Assembly: GCA_020853705.1 (NCBI GenBank) | Contig: JADYYK010000265.1 | Span: 1 to 52,296 of the forward strand | Origin: Deltaproteobacteria bacterium | GTDB taxonomy: Bacteria > Myxococcota_A > Polyangia > Haliangiales > JADYYK01 | DNA length: 52,296 nt | Reading direction: 5' to 3' | Shown here: positions 1-10,437 of the stretch, one piece after another | Layout of the letters: the number at the start of each line of letters is the position of its first letter | Numbering within the stretch: position 1 is the stretch's first letter | Notes under the pieces: model-generated | What the model was told of the DNA's origin: nothing | Databases searched by the model: none | The model's input: only the letters and a program-made list of their open reading frames with translations | Position numbers and translations under genes: made by a program

Positions 1-50
1 AATATCTCAATCGCTCTCGCGACCGATCCATCCCGGGGAGCTTCGTCGCC

Positions 51-99
51 GCTGCGCTCCGATGCTCACGTACGGCCAGTACGCTGCGCTTCGGTGCTC
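51..99. repeat. imperfect direct repeat with internal inverted repeat
   Basis: Bases 51-67 and 83-99 are a 17-base direct repeat with two differences (GCTGCGCTCCGATGCTC against GCTGCGCTTCGGTGCTC). Between them, CGTAC (69-73) and GTACG (79-83) flank a 5-base loop. The element lies downstream of the minus-strand lipoprotein gene, so it could be a 3' UTR hairpin or part of a dispersed intergenic repeat. The rest of 1-163 shows no gene that I can support. Confidence 0.35.
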
Positions 100-163
100 G
101 CGGCTCCTCGCTCGCCGGGCGCCTCGGCCACGATCATCGATCGACCTATCCATTCGCGGGCCC

Positions 164-679
164 TCAGCAAGATTCGGACGGCGGCTGGACCACCACGACG
201 ACCTCGCCCTGCAGCTGATCGGCGGCCAGCTGCGCGGCCACCGCGCGCACCACGCGATCGCTGGGGAACCAGGAATCGATGGTGACGAACAGCGTGACGT
301 GCGCGGTGGCGCACACGTCGGCCATGCCCGAGGTGGTGACGGCGAGGTGCTGGGCGCGCAGCGCGGGCAGAAGGCGCGTCTGCAGCCAGGTCGGGGTCGC
401 GCTGCGCGTGGCGTCGGGGCCGGTCGCGATGACGCTGATCTGGCCGGTGAAGGTGCGCGGCGGGTAGATCATGCCGACGTCAGCGGCGGGGCAGTCGGAC
501 ACCGCCGAGATGGTGTAGGCGGGGGCGCTGTCGGGGCCCGCGCTGAAGCAGGCCCGGTTGCCGACGTCGTCGGGGCAGCAGCCGGCGAGGGCCAGGGCGA
601 GCGCGAGGGCCAGCGCCAGCGCGGCGGCGGCGAGGGCGGCGGCGGAGGCGGCGGGGCGGCTGCTACTTGTGCTCGACAA
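164..679 (-). CDS. putative lipoprotein of unknown function
   Basis: This encodes 171 residues. The N-terminus is an unusually long Leu-Ala run ending in LALAGC, a lipobox with Cys34 as the likely lipidated residue, so the product should be exported and membrane-anchored. The mature part has several Cys and no domain that I recognise. The only in-frame start that keeps the signal peptide is a TTG at 679, which overlaps the end of the carbonic anhydrase gene by 17 bases, so the start is uncertain. It is the last gene of the minus-strand run that begins with the glycosyltransferase gene. Being a lipoprotein is well supported; the role is unknown. Confidence 0.6.
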   Translation of the reverse strand: MSSTSSSRPAASAAALAAAALALALALALALAGCCPDDVGNRACFSAGPDSAPAYTISAVSDCPAADVGMIYPPRTFTGQISVIATGPDATRSATPTWLQTRLLPALRAQHLAVTTSGMADVCATAHVTLFVTIDSWFPSDRVVRAVAAQLAADQLQGEVVVVVQPPSESC

Positions 680-1337
680 GCTCGAGCTTGGGGGCGGCGC
701 TGACGCCCTCGAAGAAGTCGACCACGCCGGTGAGGAGGTCGAGCTCGGCGCCCACCACCAGCAGGCCGTCGGCCCCGGCGCCGGAGGCCAGGCGCTCGAT
801 GACCTCGGAGCCGTGCCGCAAGTGGTTGACCGAGGCGCGCACGTTGGCGCGCATGGCCTCGCGGCGCAGGCGCGCGGGGTCGCTGGCCAGGTCGGTCGCG
901 GCCAGCGCCTCGATGGCGGGGCGGATGCGGTTGACGATCGAGAGCTGGTTCTGCGAGCTGGCGCCCGCCGGGGTGGTGATGGCCTCCAGCGTGGCGTCGA
1001 TGGCGCCGCAGTGGGTGTGGCCCATGACCACGACGAGGCGGGTGCCGAAGCGCTCGGCGGCGAACTCGACGCTGCCGATCTGCGACGGCGCCACGATGTT
1101 GCCGGCGACGCGGATGACGAAGAGGTCGCCGAGGCCCTGGTCGAAGACGATCTCGGCCGGCGCGCGGCTGTCGGAGCATCCGATGACGATGGCGACCGGG
1201 GTCTGCTGGATGAGATCGCGGCGGCTGTGCGAGATCATGGCGTCGACGCTGCGCACGTTCTGGGCGTAGCGCAGGTTGCCTTCGCGCAGGCGGGTCAGCG
1301 CGTCGCGGGCCGAGATGCAGCGGCTGGGCGTCGTCAT
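663..1337 (-). CDS. beta-class carbonic anhydrase
   Basis: This 224-residue protein interconverts CO2 and bicarbonate in the cytoplasm. The zinc and catalytic motifs of the beta class are intact: CSDSR at 54-58 (Cys54, with the Asp56/Arg58 dyad) and HTHCGA at 107-112 (His107, Cys110). The length matches bacterial beta enzymes. I chose the ATG at 1337 because it forms an ATGA overlap with the stop of the preceding gene; longer in-frame extensions upstream are coding shadows. It has no signal peptide. Its place behind a DTW-domain protein and an unknown gene suggests co-transcription but does not change the functional call. Confidence 0.93.
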   Translation of the reverse strand: MTTPSRCISARDALTRLREGNLRYAQNVRSVDAMISHSRRDLIQQTPVAIVIGCSDSRAPAEIVFDQGLGDLFVIRVAGNIVAPSQIGSVEFAAERFGTRLVVVMGHTHCGAIDATLEAITTPAGASSQNQLSIVNRIRPAIEALAATDLASDPARLRREAMRANVRASVNHLRHGSEVIERLASGAGADGLLVVGAELDLLTGVVDFFEGVSAAPKLELVEHK

Positions 1338-2017
1338 GGCTTGGCTATACCGCGGGCCGCGCGGGAGATCCACCCGCCTGTGCTGGTCGGACCAGCGGGA
1401 TTTGAGGGCGATTCGCTGGACCAGGAGGTGGTCAGGGTCACGTGCAGGGCGACGGGGCAGGCGGGGTCGTCGGGGGTGAAGGTGGCGAGGGCGGCGCGCG
1501 GATGCTTGTGGCCGGCGCGTGGGGTCGAGAAGGTGGTCAGCTCGTAGCCGCACTCGATGAGGCGGGGCAGGCGGGTGGCGGCGGTGAAGGCGGGCGTGGG
1601 CTCCCACTTGGCGAAGATGTTGGCGTAGGCGTGCTCGGTGGCGGAGGTCGACGTGGTGGTTGCGATCAGGGCGCCGGTGCTGGGGTCGTGCAGGGCGAGG
1701 GTGAGGCGCGCCGTGGCGTGGCGTGGCGCCGGCGCGGGCGTGGGTGCGGGTGCGGGGGAGTGGACCGGGGCCAGGGGCAGCGGGAGTGGGTCGCCGTTGG
1801 CGTCGAGGCGGGTCCAGCCGATGAGGACGCTGGTGGGGGGCGAAAGCTCGATGCGGGTGGGCGTGCCGGTGGTGCGGTGGGCGCGCAGGAAGCTGGCGCC
1901 GGCCTCGACGCGCAGGCCGATGATGCCGAGGATCCAGCTGCGCCCGGGGGGGATCGGGTTGGGCGGCAGGACCCAGGTGCGCGAGCCGTCGGGGAGCTGG
2001 GCGCACAGCGCGATCAT
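1334..2017 (-). CDS. conserved-looking hypothetical protein
   Basis: This encodes 227 residues starting at ATG 2017, with ATGA overlaps to the DTW-domain gene upstream and the carbonic anhydrase gene downstream. That position makes it a real co-transcribed gene even though I recognise no family. The N-terminal 75 residues look like a beta-rich fold. A Pro-Ala linker (about 78-98) joins it to a second beta-rich part of about 90 residues. There is no signal peptide, no membrane segment and no obvious catalytic motif. The C-terminal tail is rich in Ser, Thr, Pro and Arg and may be disordered. Confidence 0.7.
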   Translation of the reverse strand: MIALCAQLPDGSRTWVLPPNPIPPGRSWILGIIGLRVEAGASFLRAHRTTGTPTRIELSPPTSVLIGWTRLDANGDPLPLPLAPVHSPAPAPTPAPAPRHATARLTLALHDPSTGALIATTTSTSATEHAYANIFAKWEPTPAFTAATRLPRLIECGYELTTFSTPRAGHKHPRAALATFTPDDPACPVALHVTLTTSWSSESPSNPAGPTSTGGWISRAARGIAKP

Positions 2018-2681
2018 GGCGCGCTGAGGGCGGCGCTCCACCGCGCCAGGAACTGCTCGAAGAGGTGCTCGAGGGCGGCGGGCACGGCGGGCGGCTCGCC
2101 GAGGGCGCGCAAGGTCTCGGCCACGGCCTCGAGGGTGGACAGCCCCTCGGCGCGCGCGGCCAGGCGGAGATCGCCGTAGCGCGAGGTGCGGCCGGGGGCG
2201 AGCACCAGGCGGCGCAGCTTGAGCAGCCAGGGGTTGCGCCACCACAGGGTGCGCGCCTGCGACCAGGTGCCGTCGAGGGCGACGATGCCCGCCAGCGCGG
2301 TCGGCGCGGCGGGGGCGCCATCGCGGGTCACGAAGCCGAGCGGGCCGGTCGGGGGCGCGTCCTTCTTGCCGAGATACAGCACGCCCCAGGTGCCGCCGGG
2401 GTCGTCACCCAGCGCGGTGGCCAGGTTGCGCCAGCTCAGGCCGACGCGGACCACGGCGCCCGCCAGCGCCAGCGGGATCAGCGGCGCGCTCGACAGCGGC
2501 TGCCGTGACTCCTGCGGGTGCTGCAGGACGAGGACGCGGTGGCGCGCCGGCTGCGGGGCGGCCAGGTCGCAGACACAGGCGGCGGGCGGCTTGCTGCAGC
2601 GCGGGCAGCGCGGGCCGAGGACGCCAGCGCCGCGTCGACCGGCGTCGTCGCCGCCCGGGGCCTGGCCACCGCCGGGAGCGC

Positions 2682-2685
<4 letters not shown>
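2014..2685 (-). CDS. DTW-domain protein (tRNA aminocarboxypropyltransferase family)
   Basis: This 223-residue protein carries the DTW-family signature DGTWSQARTLWW and an N-terminal Cys cluster (CPRC...CVC, residues 28-40) likely to bind zinc. Characterised DTW proteins (TapT/YfiP group) transfer the 3-amino-3-carboxypropyl group of SAM to a tRNA uridine to make acp3U, and that is the expected role here. The start is the ATG at 2685, which overlaps the methyltransferase stop as ATGA. The adjacent HEAT/methyltransferase gene may also act on RNA, so the two could form an RNA-modification pair; that link is inference. Confidence 0.88.
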
Positions 2686-4505
<1,820 letters not shown>

Positions 4506-5699
4506 CTACCGGTGCCCTGGCGCGGCGGCATAGATCCGCGCCAGCTCGCCGCCGATGGCCTGCCAGCCGTAGCGCGCCTCGACCAGCGCACGTCCCGCCG
4601 TGGTCAGCCGCTCGCGCAGCGCCGGCTCCGCCTTCAGCCGCGCCAGCGCGGCCGCGAACTCGGCCGGGGTCTCGGCATACAGGATGTCGCGGCCGTCCTC
4701 GCACGCGATCCCCTCCGCGCCAACCCGCGTCGACACCACCGGGACGCGGGCCGCGAAGGCCTCCAGGATCTTGAGCCGGGTGCCGCCGCCGACCCGGATC
4801 GGCACCACCAGGGCCAGCGCACCGCGCAGGTAGGGGCGCACATCGGGCACCGTCCCGGTCACCACCACGTCGGGCCCCGCCAGCTTCTGCACCTTGGGGC
4901 TGGGGTTGCGCCCCACCGCCGCGAAGCGCGCTCCGCCCAGCGCTCGTCGGGCCTCGGGCATGATGGCCTCGACGAACCACACCGCGGCGTCCTCGTTGGG
5001 CTGCCAGTCCATCGACCCGGTCAGCACGATGGCGCCCGACTCCGCCGGCGCCACCTGCAGATCGCCGAAATACTCCAGGTTGACCCCGTTGGGCACCACC
5101 ACCGCGCGCGCCGGAGCCAGCCTGAGCAGCTGCCGGCGGTCGGCCTCCGAGGTCATCAGGCACAGCCAGGCCTGCGCCGCCGCGCGGCCCTCGGCCCGGG
5201 TCCACAGGAAGGCCTGCTCGGCGAAGGCCAGCCGCTTGAGGCCGCGCTCGCTGCGCGCATAGCGGCGCCAGATCAGGCTCTCGACGTTGTGCTCGTCGAT
5301 CGTGAACGGCACGCCCGACCTGGCCCCGTAGGGCGCCATGTGCAGGTGGTCGCAGTGCACCAGGGCCGGCCGACGCGCCGCGACGATGCGCCGGACCGCG
5401 CTGGTCATGGCGCTGCGCTCGTACTTGCGCATGCTGTACGGCAGCGGCCCCACCACGCCACGCGCGGCATCCAGCCCGCGCGCCAGCAGGCCATGCGGGC
5501 GCGTCACCAGCTCGAGGTGGCGCAGCGACACCTTGGCACGCAGCGCCTCGGCCGCGGCGGCGTCCTCGGGGCCATCGATGAAGGTCGCGCAGGTCACCTC
5601 GTGCGCGCGCGCCAGCGCCTCGAGCAGATGGAAGGTCCGGATCTTCGCGCCAGTGTCGGTTGGCCACGGCGGACGTGGCGCCAGGAACAGGATCTCCAC
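4506..5699 (-). CDS. GT4-family glycosyltransferase
   Basis: This 397-residue GT-B fold enzyme transfers sugar from an NDP-sugar donor, probably during surface polysaccharide assembly at the inner membrane. The N-terminal LFLAPRPPWPTDTGAKIR and the internal EHNVES are typical of the sugar-transferase subgroup TIGR03087. The C-terminal donor domain has the variant E-x7-E region at GGGTRLKILEAFAA. The start is a GTG at 5699. It sits near a Wza-like export gene that reads the other way, which fits an exopolysaccharide role. Donor and acceptor cannot be named. Confidence 0.87.
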   Translation of the reverse strand: MEILFLAPRPPWPTDTGAKIRTFHLLEALARAHEVTCATFIDGPEDAAAAEALRAKVSLRHLELVTRPHGLLARGLDAARGVVGPLPYSMRKYERSAMTSAVRRIVAARRPALVHCDHLHMAPYGARSGVPFTIDEHNVESLIWRRYARSERGLKRLAFAEQAFLWTRAEGRAAAQAWLCLMTSEADRRQLLRLAPARAVVVPNGVNLEYFGDLQVAPAESGAIVLTGSMDWQPNEDAAVWFVEAIMPEARRALGGARFAAVGRNPSPKVQKLAGPDVVVTGTVPDVRPYLRGALALVVPIRVGGGTRLKILEAFAARVPVVSTRVGAEGIACEDGRDILYAETPAEFAAALARLKAEPALRERLTTAGRALVEARYGWQAIGGELARIYAAAPGHR

Positions 5700-5737
5700 G
5701 CGCGCAGCCTACCGCGACGCCGTCGGCAAAGCAGCCG

Positions 5738-6025
5738 TCACTTGACGCAGGTCTCCTCGGTCTCGCGCCCGGAGCCGGTGTTGTACTTGCCCGAGCGCAC
5801 GCAGTCGGGGCCCTCACCGGCCGCCTTGCAGGCCCGCCCGATGGCGCACTGGCAGGTCATCTCCTCGGACTTGCCCGAGCTGCAGCTGCCCTCGAAGCGC
5901 TTTGCGCGGTCGTCGGCGTTGATGATGCTGAGGGTGCACTTGCGCTTGCAGCCCTTCTTGGAGCACGCCGTGGCCCCCAGTCCCAGCCCCAGGCACAGCA
6001 GCACACCAAGCAGCAGTCTTCGCAT
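5738..6025 (-). CDS. small cysteine-rich lipoprotein
   Basis: This encodes 95 residues. The signal peptide ends at a lipobox (GATAC, Cys21). Seven further Cys follow (CKRKC, then SCSS, CQC, AC, DCV, CVK), which suggests disulfides or metal binding in the periplasm. No named family is recognised. It lies 38 bases upstream of the glycosyltransferase start on the same strand and is divergent from the export lipoprotein gene, so 6026-6097 should hold both promoters. Confidence 0.7.
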   Translation of the reverse strand: MRRLLLGVLLCLGLGLGATACSKKGCKRKCTLSIINADDRAKRFEGSCSSGKSEEMTCQCAIGRACKAAGEGPDCVRSGKYNTGSGRETEETCVK

Positions 6026-6097
6026 GCCGGCATTCTACCCCGGACTCCCAGGGTCGGATCTGGCCGTGGTTGACCTCGCCCGGCGCCTCAAGGCAGG

Positions 6098-6721
6098 ATG
6101 CGCACCATGCGAGCGATCCGTAGGACGTGGTGGGCCTGGGCGGCCCTGAGCAGCCTTCTCGTCGCCCTGACCTTCGGCTGCGGCCCCAAGGTCAACTACG
6201 ACTACTCCAAGGAGCCCGACCCGCGCGCCGGCGGCTTCGTCATCGGCCCGACCGACGTGCTGCAGGTCAACGTGTGGAAGAACGAGGAGCTGTCGGGCCG
6301 CATGCGGGTGCGCCCCGACGGGTCGATCACGATGCCGCTCATCGGCGAGCTCAAGGCCGCCGGCCTGACGCCCGAGAAGCTGCGCGACCGCATCGTGGCG
6401 CGCCTGGCGCAGTACATCAAGGAAGAGACCGCGATCGTCACGGTCAACGTGGTCGAGGTCAACAGCTACAAGATCCACGTCGTCGGGCGTGTCGAGCACC
6501 CCGGCATGTTCTCGCCGCGGGACTTCATCACCGTGCTCGACGCCGTGGCGCTGGCGGGCGGGCCGACGCGCTTCGCGCGCACCGACTCGATCATCGTCAT
6601 CCGGCGCGATCCCAGCGGCGCGCAGCGCAAGATCCCGTTCGTGTACAGCCAGGTCATCAGCGGCTCGCGGCTGGAGATGAACATCACGCTGCTCGGGGGC
6701 GACACCGTCGTCGTGCCGTGA
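6098..6721 (+). CDS. polysaccharide export lipoprotein (Wza/OPX family)
   Basis: This 207-residue protein has a signal peptide ending in the lipobox LTFGC (Cys28). A Poly_export domain follows at about 45-125 (starting YVIGPTDVL-like, FVIGPTDVLQVNVW), then one SLBB domain at about 128-205. Short OPX proteins of this kind form the periplasmic or outer-membrane part of a polysaccharide export channel. An in-frame ATG at 6107 is an alternative start. A small outer-membrane-like gene follows after 31 bases. No polymerase or flippase gene is next to it, so its partner system is elsewhere. Confidence 0.92.
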   Translation: MRTMRAIRRTWWAWAALSSLLVALTFGCGPKVNYDYSKEPDPRAGGFVIGPTDVLQVNVWKNEELSGRMRVRPDGSITMPLIGELKAAGLTPEKLRDRIVARLAQYIKEETAIVTVNVVEVNSYKIHVVGRVEHPGMFSPRDFITVLDAVALAGGPTRFARTDSIIVIRRDPSGAQRKIPFVYSQVISGSRLEMNITLLGGDTVVVP

Positions 6722-6752
6722 GCGTGGCCGGCCGTCCGGGCCGTCCGGGCCG

Positions 6753-7289
6753 ATGAGGTTCGCGCTGGCGTTGACCGGGGTGGTGCTGGCGCTGCTGGCA
6801 GGCCCGCGGCGCGCCGCCGCCGAGCTGCCCAAGGGTCGCATCGCCGCCGTCGGCGGCCTGCGCTTCTTCCAGGGCCAGGCCGACGCCGACTACCCGACCA
6901 ACTTCGTCTACGGCGTCGAGGGCGGCTACCAGCCCAGCTGGTACGGCCTGCACTCGACGCTGCTGCTGGGCAGCTTCGGCGCCACCTCCGACGCCGCCCT
7001 CGGTGGCGCCGCGGGGATCGCCCAGCTGTCGTTCGCCGCGCGCATCACCCTCGGCCTCGGCGAGGACGTCCCGATGTACGCCTCCGGCCAGGTCGGCGTC
7101 GACCTGCTGCGCTCGACCGAGCCCATCCCCATCGCCAGCAACGACCGCTCGCACATCGGCCCCGGCGCCGGCATCGGCCTGGAGGCCGAGATCGCCCCCG
7201 TGGTGCTGGCGCTGTGGGTGCGCTACGCGCTCATCGGCGAAGAGACCCAGGGGCTGACCGCGGTGCTCTCGGTCGGCACCGGCGACTGA
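6753..7289 (+). CDS. secreted outer-membrane beta-barrel-like protein
   Basis: This encodes 178 residues with a cleavable signal peptide (cut near RAAAE, about residue 24). The mature part is rich in Gly, aromatic and alternating hydrophobic residues, as in small beta-barrels. No named family can be assigned. It follows the Wza-like gene by 31 bases and is probably co-transcribed, so it may assist polysaccharide export or anchoring. That role is inferred from position only. Confidence 0.7.
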   Translation: MRFALALTGVVLALLAGPRRAAAELPKGRIAAVGGLRFFQGQADADYPTNFVYGVEGGYQPSWYGLHSTLLLGSFGATSDAALGGAAGIAQLSFAARITLGLGEDVPMYASGQVGVDLLRSTEPIPIASNDRSHIGPGAGIGLEAEIAPVVLALWVRYALIGEETQGLTAVLSVGTGD

Positions 7290-7311
7290 CCGGCCGACGC
7301 GGGGCGGCGAG

Positions 7312-7333
7312 CTCAGTTGCTGCCGCAGCTGAG
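7312..7333. terminator. hairpin between convergent genes
   Basis: CTCAGTTGC (7312-7320) and GCAGCTGAG (7325-7333) form a 9-base stem with one G-U pair and a 4-base loop. It lies 22 bases past the plus-strand stop and just beyond the shifted stop of the convergent radical SAM gene, so it could end transcription from both sides. There is no clear U-run. Confidence 0.4.
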
Positions 7334-7357
7334 GCCGAGTCGGAGAGGACAGCCATG

Positions 7358-7531
7358 TCACCCGGGCGTGGCGTCGCGAAGCGGGGCTGAGGCGGCGCGC
7401 TGCGCCAGCTTGGCCCCGATGGCACCGAACTCGGTCGGGGTCAGCTCCCGCTTCTTGTCGGTGACCGGCGCGTCGGTCAGGATGGCGTGTGCAGCCCGGA
7501 GCGCAAAGCGCGGCGAGAAGATGGTGCCCAG
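7358..7531 (-). other. out-of-frame continuation of the radical SAM C-terminus
   Basis: Downstream of about 7531 the minus-strand frame with coding character is not the annotated one. It reads 57 residues (starting LGTIFSPRFALRAAHAILTD and ending LRDATPG) to a TGA at 7358-7360, with third positions nearly all G or C. The annotated frame in the same stretch has A/T-rich third positions (GCA CCA TCT TCT) and stops at 7477. A one-base loss near 7531, such as CGCC to CGC, would explain this. It could be a true mutation or a sequence error. Confidence 0.65.
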
Positions 7532-9168
7532 CGCTGCAGCATCGCCGCCAGCCGTGGCAGGAGCTTGACCGGCGGCAAGTCGGGCACGCCCTGGCGGTAG
7601 CTGCGTCGGGTCGGCTTGGGCTGCTGCCCGAGGTCGAAGCGCAGGCGCAGCGCGGTGTAGCGCATCATGGCGGGCATCACCGCGGCCAGCAGCCGCTCGG
7701 TGCGCGTCAAGGGGCCGGTGGCCGCCGCGATCCGGCGCTCGAGGTCGGCCACCCAGGCCGCGGGCCCAGGAGCCAGCCAGCGCTGGCTGGCCGGCAGCAG
7801 CGCCATGGCGCGGTGGGCGTCGGCGCCGTACCTGGCGGCCTTGGCGCGCACCCGCGGCTCGGCGTGGTCACGCAGCGCCAGGTGGCCGGTCAGCCAGTCG
7901 TCGACGACGCGAAAGACCGAGGGGCCCAGGCGGCTGAAGTCGTCATGGTAGAGGCGCCTCTGGGTCGCCTCCATGGTGGTGGCGTCGATGTGCGGGTGGT
8001 CGAACACCAGCGAGAAGCCGTCGTGCTTCTTGTGGTCCTTCATCTCGCGGGTCAGACGGCCCTCGGCCGTCATGCGGTCGTGCAGCGGCGTGCCGTGGGC
8101 CGGCCCGTAGATCAGGAACTGCGTCATGCTCGGGCGCAGCGACAGGAGCTCGTCGAACTCCTCCTGGATGATGGCAGGGGTCTGGTAGTCGAAGCCGATG
8201 ATCATCGAGCTCATCACGCTGATGCCGTGGGCGTGCAGGTCGCGGAACAGCTCGGCGTAGGGGCGGCCCTGCATCTTGGCGTAGCCGGCGCGCTTGCCCT
8301 CGAAGCCGACCCAGACCCAGCCGATCCCCATCTCGACCAGCTCGAGCGGCGTGAACTGCGACAGCGCCTTGACGCTGGCGAAGATGCTCAGCGACAGCGG
8401 CGGCAGCCCGGCCTCGCGGATGGCGGCCAGGAACTGGCGGCCGCGCTTCTCGTTGAGCAGGAAGTCCTCGTCGTTGATCCAGAAGTTGGTCATGTCGGGG
8501 TGGAGCTCGCGCAGGCGCTTGATGGCGTTCACGATGGCGGCGCCATCGGGCAGCAGGCGCAGGTGGCGGCGCTTGAAGTAGTGCGAGGTGGCGCAGAAGT
8601 CGCAGCCGCTGGGGCAGCCCAGCCCCGCGAAGACATAGCCCGTGCGGCCCAGCACCGGCAGCGAGAACAGCGAGCTGACCTGGGTCACCACTGGCTGCAC
8701 GATGGGGACGTCGAGCGGCTCGCCCAGCAGCTTGCGCATGAAGGCGACGCCCTCGCCCTGGCAGACGTGGTCGGCGTAGGGCGCGATCTGATCGCCCAGC
8801 GCGGTGCCATAGCCACCCAGGATGATCTTGGTCGTCGGGGCGTGACGCCGGATCGCGGCCACCATCGCCTTCATCTTGTGGATCGTGGTCGCGACGAAGG
8901 CGATCCCGACATAGTCGTAGCCGTGGCGGAGCTCGGCGATGAGCTCGTCCAGCGAAGGGTAGTTCAGGGTGGTGGTGGGCGTCTTCAGGTTGGCGGCGAT
9001 GAAGTCGATGCCCCACTGCGTGGTGGTGCCGCGGGGGCGGAAGATCCCCTGTGCCCACATCAGCTGGTGGGTGCCCTCGTAGGACACCCCGAAACCATCG
9101 CCGTGCTGGGGGCCAAAGGGGCGGCACACGCTGGTGAGGAGGACACGCTTCTTCGCGGCTTCGGCCAT
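7477..9168 (-). CDS. B12-binding-type radical SAM protein (3' end probably frameshifted)
   Basis: This encodes 563 residues as read. The N-terminal 150 residues resemble the Rossmann-like B12-binding domain found in front of many radical SAM enzymes (KIILGGYG, GEGVAFMRKLLGEP). The radical SAM core carries CPSGCDFC near residue 185, the CX3CX2C set for the [4Fe-4S] cluster. The C-terminal part is helical and unassigned. The start is ATG 9168, preceded by GAGGGG. It shares its layout and several motifs with the radical SAM gene at 10438 and is probably its paralogue. The last 17 or so residues are likely out of frame, and the natural end is probably at 7358. Confidence 0.85.
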   Translation of the reverse strand: MAEAAKKRVLLTSVCRPFGPQHGDGFGVSYEGTHQLMWAQGIFRPRGTTTQWGIDFIAANLKTPTTTLNYPSLDELIAELRHGYDYVGIAFVATTIHKMKAMVAAIRRHAPTTKIILGGYGTALGDQIAPYADHVCQGEGVAFMRKLLGEPLDVPIVQPVVTQVSSLFSLPVLGRTGYVFAGLGCPSGCDFCATSHYFKRRHLRLLPDGAAIVNAIKRLRELHPDMTNFWINDEDFLLNEKRGRQFLAAIREAGLPPLSLSIFASVKALSQFTPLELVEMGIGWVWVGFEGKRAGYAKMQGRPYAELFRDLHAHGISVMSSMIIGFDYQTPAIIQEEFDELLSLRPSMTQFLIYGPAHGTPLHDRMTAEGRLTREMKDHKKHDGFSLVFDHPHIDATTMEATQRRLYHDDFSRLGPSVFRVVDDWLTGHLALRDHAEPRVRAKAARYGADAHRAMALLPASQRWLAPGPAAWVADLERRIAAATGPLTRTERLLAAVMPAMMRYTALRLRFDLGQQPKPTRRSYRQGVPDLPPVKLLPRLAAMLQRWAPSSRRALRSGLHTPS

Positions 9169-9396
9169 GGCCCCTCATGCTAGGGCGCGGCGTTCCAGCT
9201 CCTGGTCACGATTGCACCACGCATCGGTCCGTCACCTGGTACCAGCGCGTGTGACCACCGCTTCACTGCGCCGTCGTGAACGGTCAGGCACAGACCACTC
9301 GCGTGCAGCCAGTCTTGGCCTCATCCGGGCAGCGCGGCGCGGGCCCGTGGGTTGCAGGGTCGGCCGGCGCGGCGCCCGGTGCCCGCAGGAGATGCG

Positions 9397-10311
9397 ATGC
9401 TCAGGAGCGGACTCGTCGGTGCGGTGGTGGCGGGACTCTGGCTGTGCGGCTGTGGCGGTGACGGTGGCGGGAGCGCAGGTGACGGTGGCCGCGCCGGTGA
9501 CGGTGGCGGCGGCCCGAGCGACGCCTCGACGCTGGCCGACGCCGGGCCGGTGGGCGACGCCGCGCTGGCGGAGGACGCCGCGCTGGGGCCCCGGATCTTC
9601 ATTCACGTGGCCGCCACCGCCGCCACCTTCCCGCACAGCGACGGGCTGTCGGGCCAGACGCCGCGCCTGCACAGGAACGGCATCCGCAGCTTCCAGCTGC
9701 TGCGCAACATGGGCGATCCCCAGCCGCTCCATGTGTTCGACCACGGTGACGGCTTCGTCGAGGCCAGCTACGACGACGGCGCCGACACCGTGGTCGGCTC
9801 GGCGCGGGCGGCGTCGCTCACCGCCGGCACCTACACGGTGGGCCGCGTGGTCCTCAGCCACGTCCGCTACCAGGTCGACTCCACCCTCCACGCCGGTGGG
9901 TTCGACATCCCGGGGCGCTATGACAACGTGCAGGTCCTCAGTGAGCGCACGACGCTCGACGGAACGGCGCGCGCGCGCGGCTGGTTCCGCTACGTCTTCA
10001 CCGGCGGGGCCTCGTCGTATCCGCTGGAGGGCGTGGGCGGCGCCCCGGTGCCGACAGGACCCACGGGCTCGAGCCTGGTCACGGCGCTGGAGGGCGGTGA
10101 GCTGGCGCTGTACTTCCCGGTGCAGCTGGTGGTCAACCCGGCCGTGACCAGCGACGTTCACGAGGTCATCGAGTTCAACGTCGATCAGTGCTTTCGCTGG
10201 CAGGACCAGACCCAGGCCGGCTACCAGCCCGCGGTGTTCGACAGCACACCGAGCGGCTACGAGCCAGTGCTCCGCTTCGGCGCCAACAGCTTCCGCGTCT
10301 TCCAGCGCTAG
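9397..10311 (+). CDS. lipoprotein with Gly/Asp-rich linker, unknown function
   Basis: This encodes 304 residues. I chose ATG 9397 because AGGAG lies 6-10 bases upstream and it places the signal peptide correctly; the lipobox is LCGC, within the first 20 residues. After it comes a flexible Gly/Asp/Ala segment of about 45 residues, then a beta-rich domain with no recognised family. Such linkers are common in surface lipoproteins of Myxococcota. It stands alone between the two radical SAM genes, and nothing links it to them except position. Confidence 0.75.
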   Translation: MLRSGLVGAVVAGLWLCGCGGDGGGSAGDGGRAGDGGGGPSDASTLADAGPVGDAALAEDAALGPRIFIHVAATAATFPHSDGLSGQTPRLHRNGIRSFQLLRNMGDPQPLHVFDHGDGFVEASYDDGADTVVGSARAASLTAGTYTVGRVVLSHVRYQVDSTLHAGGFDIPGRYDNVQVLSERTTLDGTARARGWFRYVFTGGASSYPLEGVGGAPVPTGPTGSSLVTALEGGELALYFPVQLVVNPAVTSDVHEVIEFNVDQCFRWQDQTQAGYQPAVFDSTPSGYEPVLRFGANSFRVFQR

Positions 10312-10359
10312 CAGGCCCAGCCCGACCGCCGAGCCACCCTCGCCCGCACGACGATCGCC

Positions 10360-10373
10360 TTGACGGACGTCAG
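10360..10373. promoter_or_regulatory. FNR/DNR-like inverted repeat upstream of radical SAM operon
   Basis: TTGAC-GGAC-GTCAG matches the TTGAT-N4-ATCAA layout of FNR-family sites, with two substitutions. It lies 65 bases upstream of the operon's first ATG. No convincing -10 hexamer sits at the class II distance, so this is a candidate only, supported mainly by similar sites elsewhere in the window. Confidence 0.35.
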
Positions 10374-10437
10374 GTGCACCTCCCGGAAACCAGCCATCGG
10401 CTTGACTGCCATCATCGTGTGCCGTGACTGACTGGTC

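Noticed and set aside
10312..10420. A short minus-strand frame (MAGFREVHLTSVKAIVVRA...) downstream of the lipoprotein gene
   Set aside because: The frame has fair third-position GC but is only about 35 codons, lacks a clear ribosome-binding site and overlaps the likely promoter of the operon. It was kept as non-coding.
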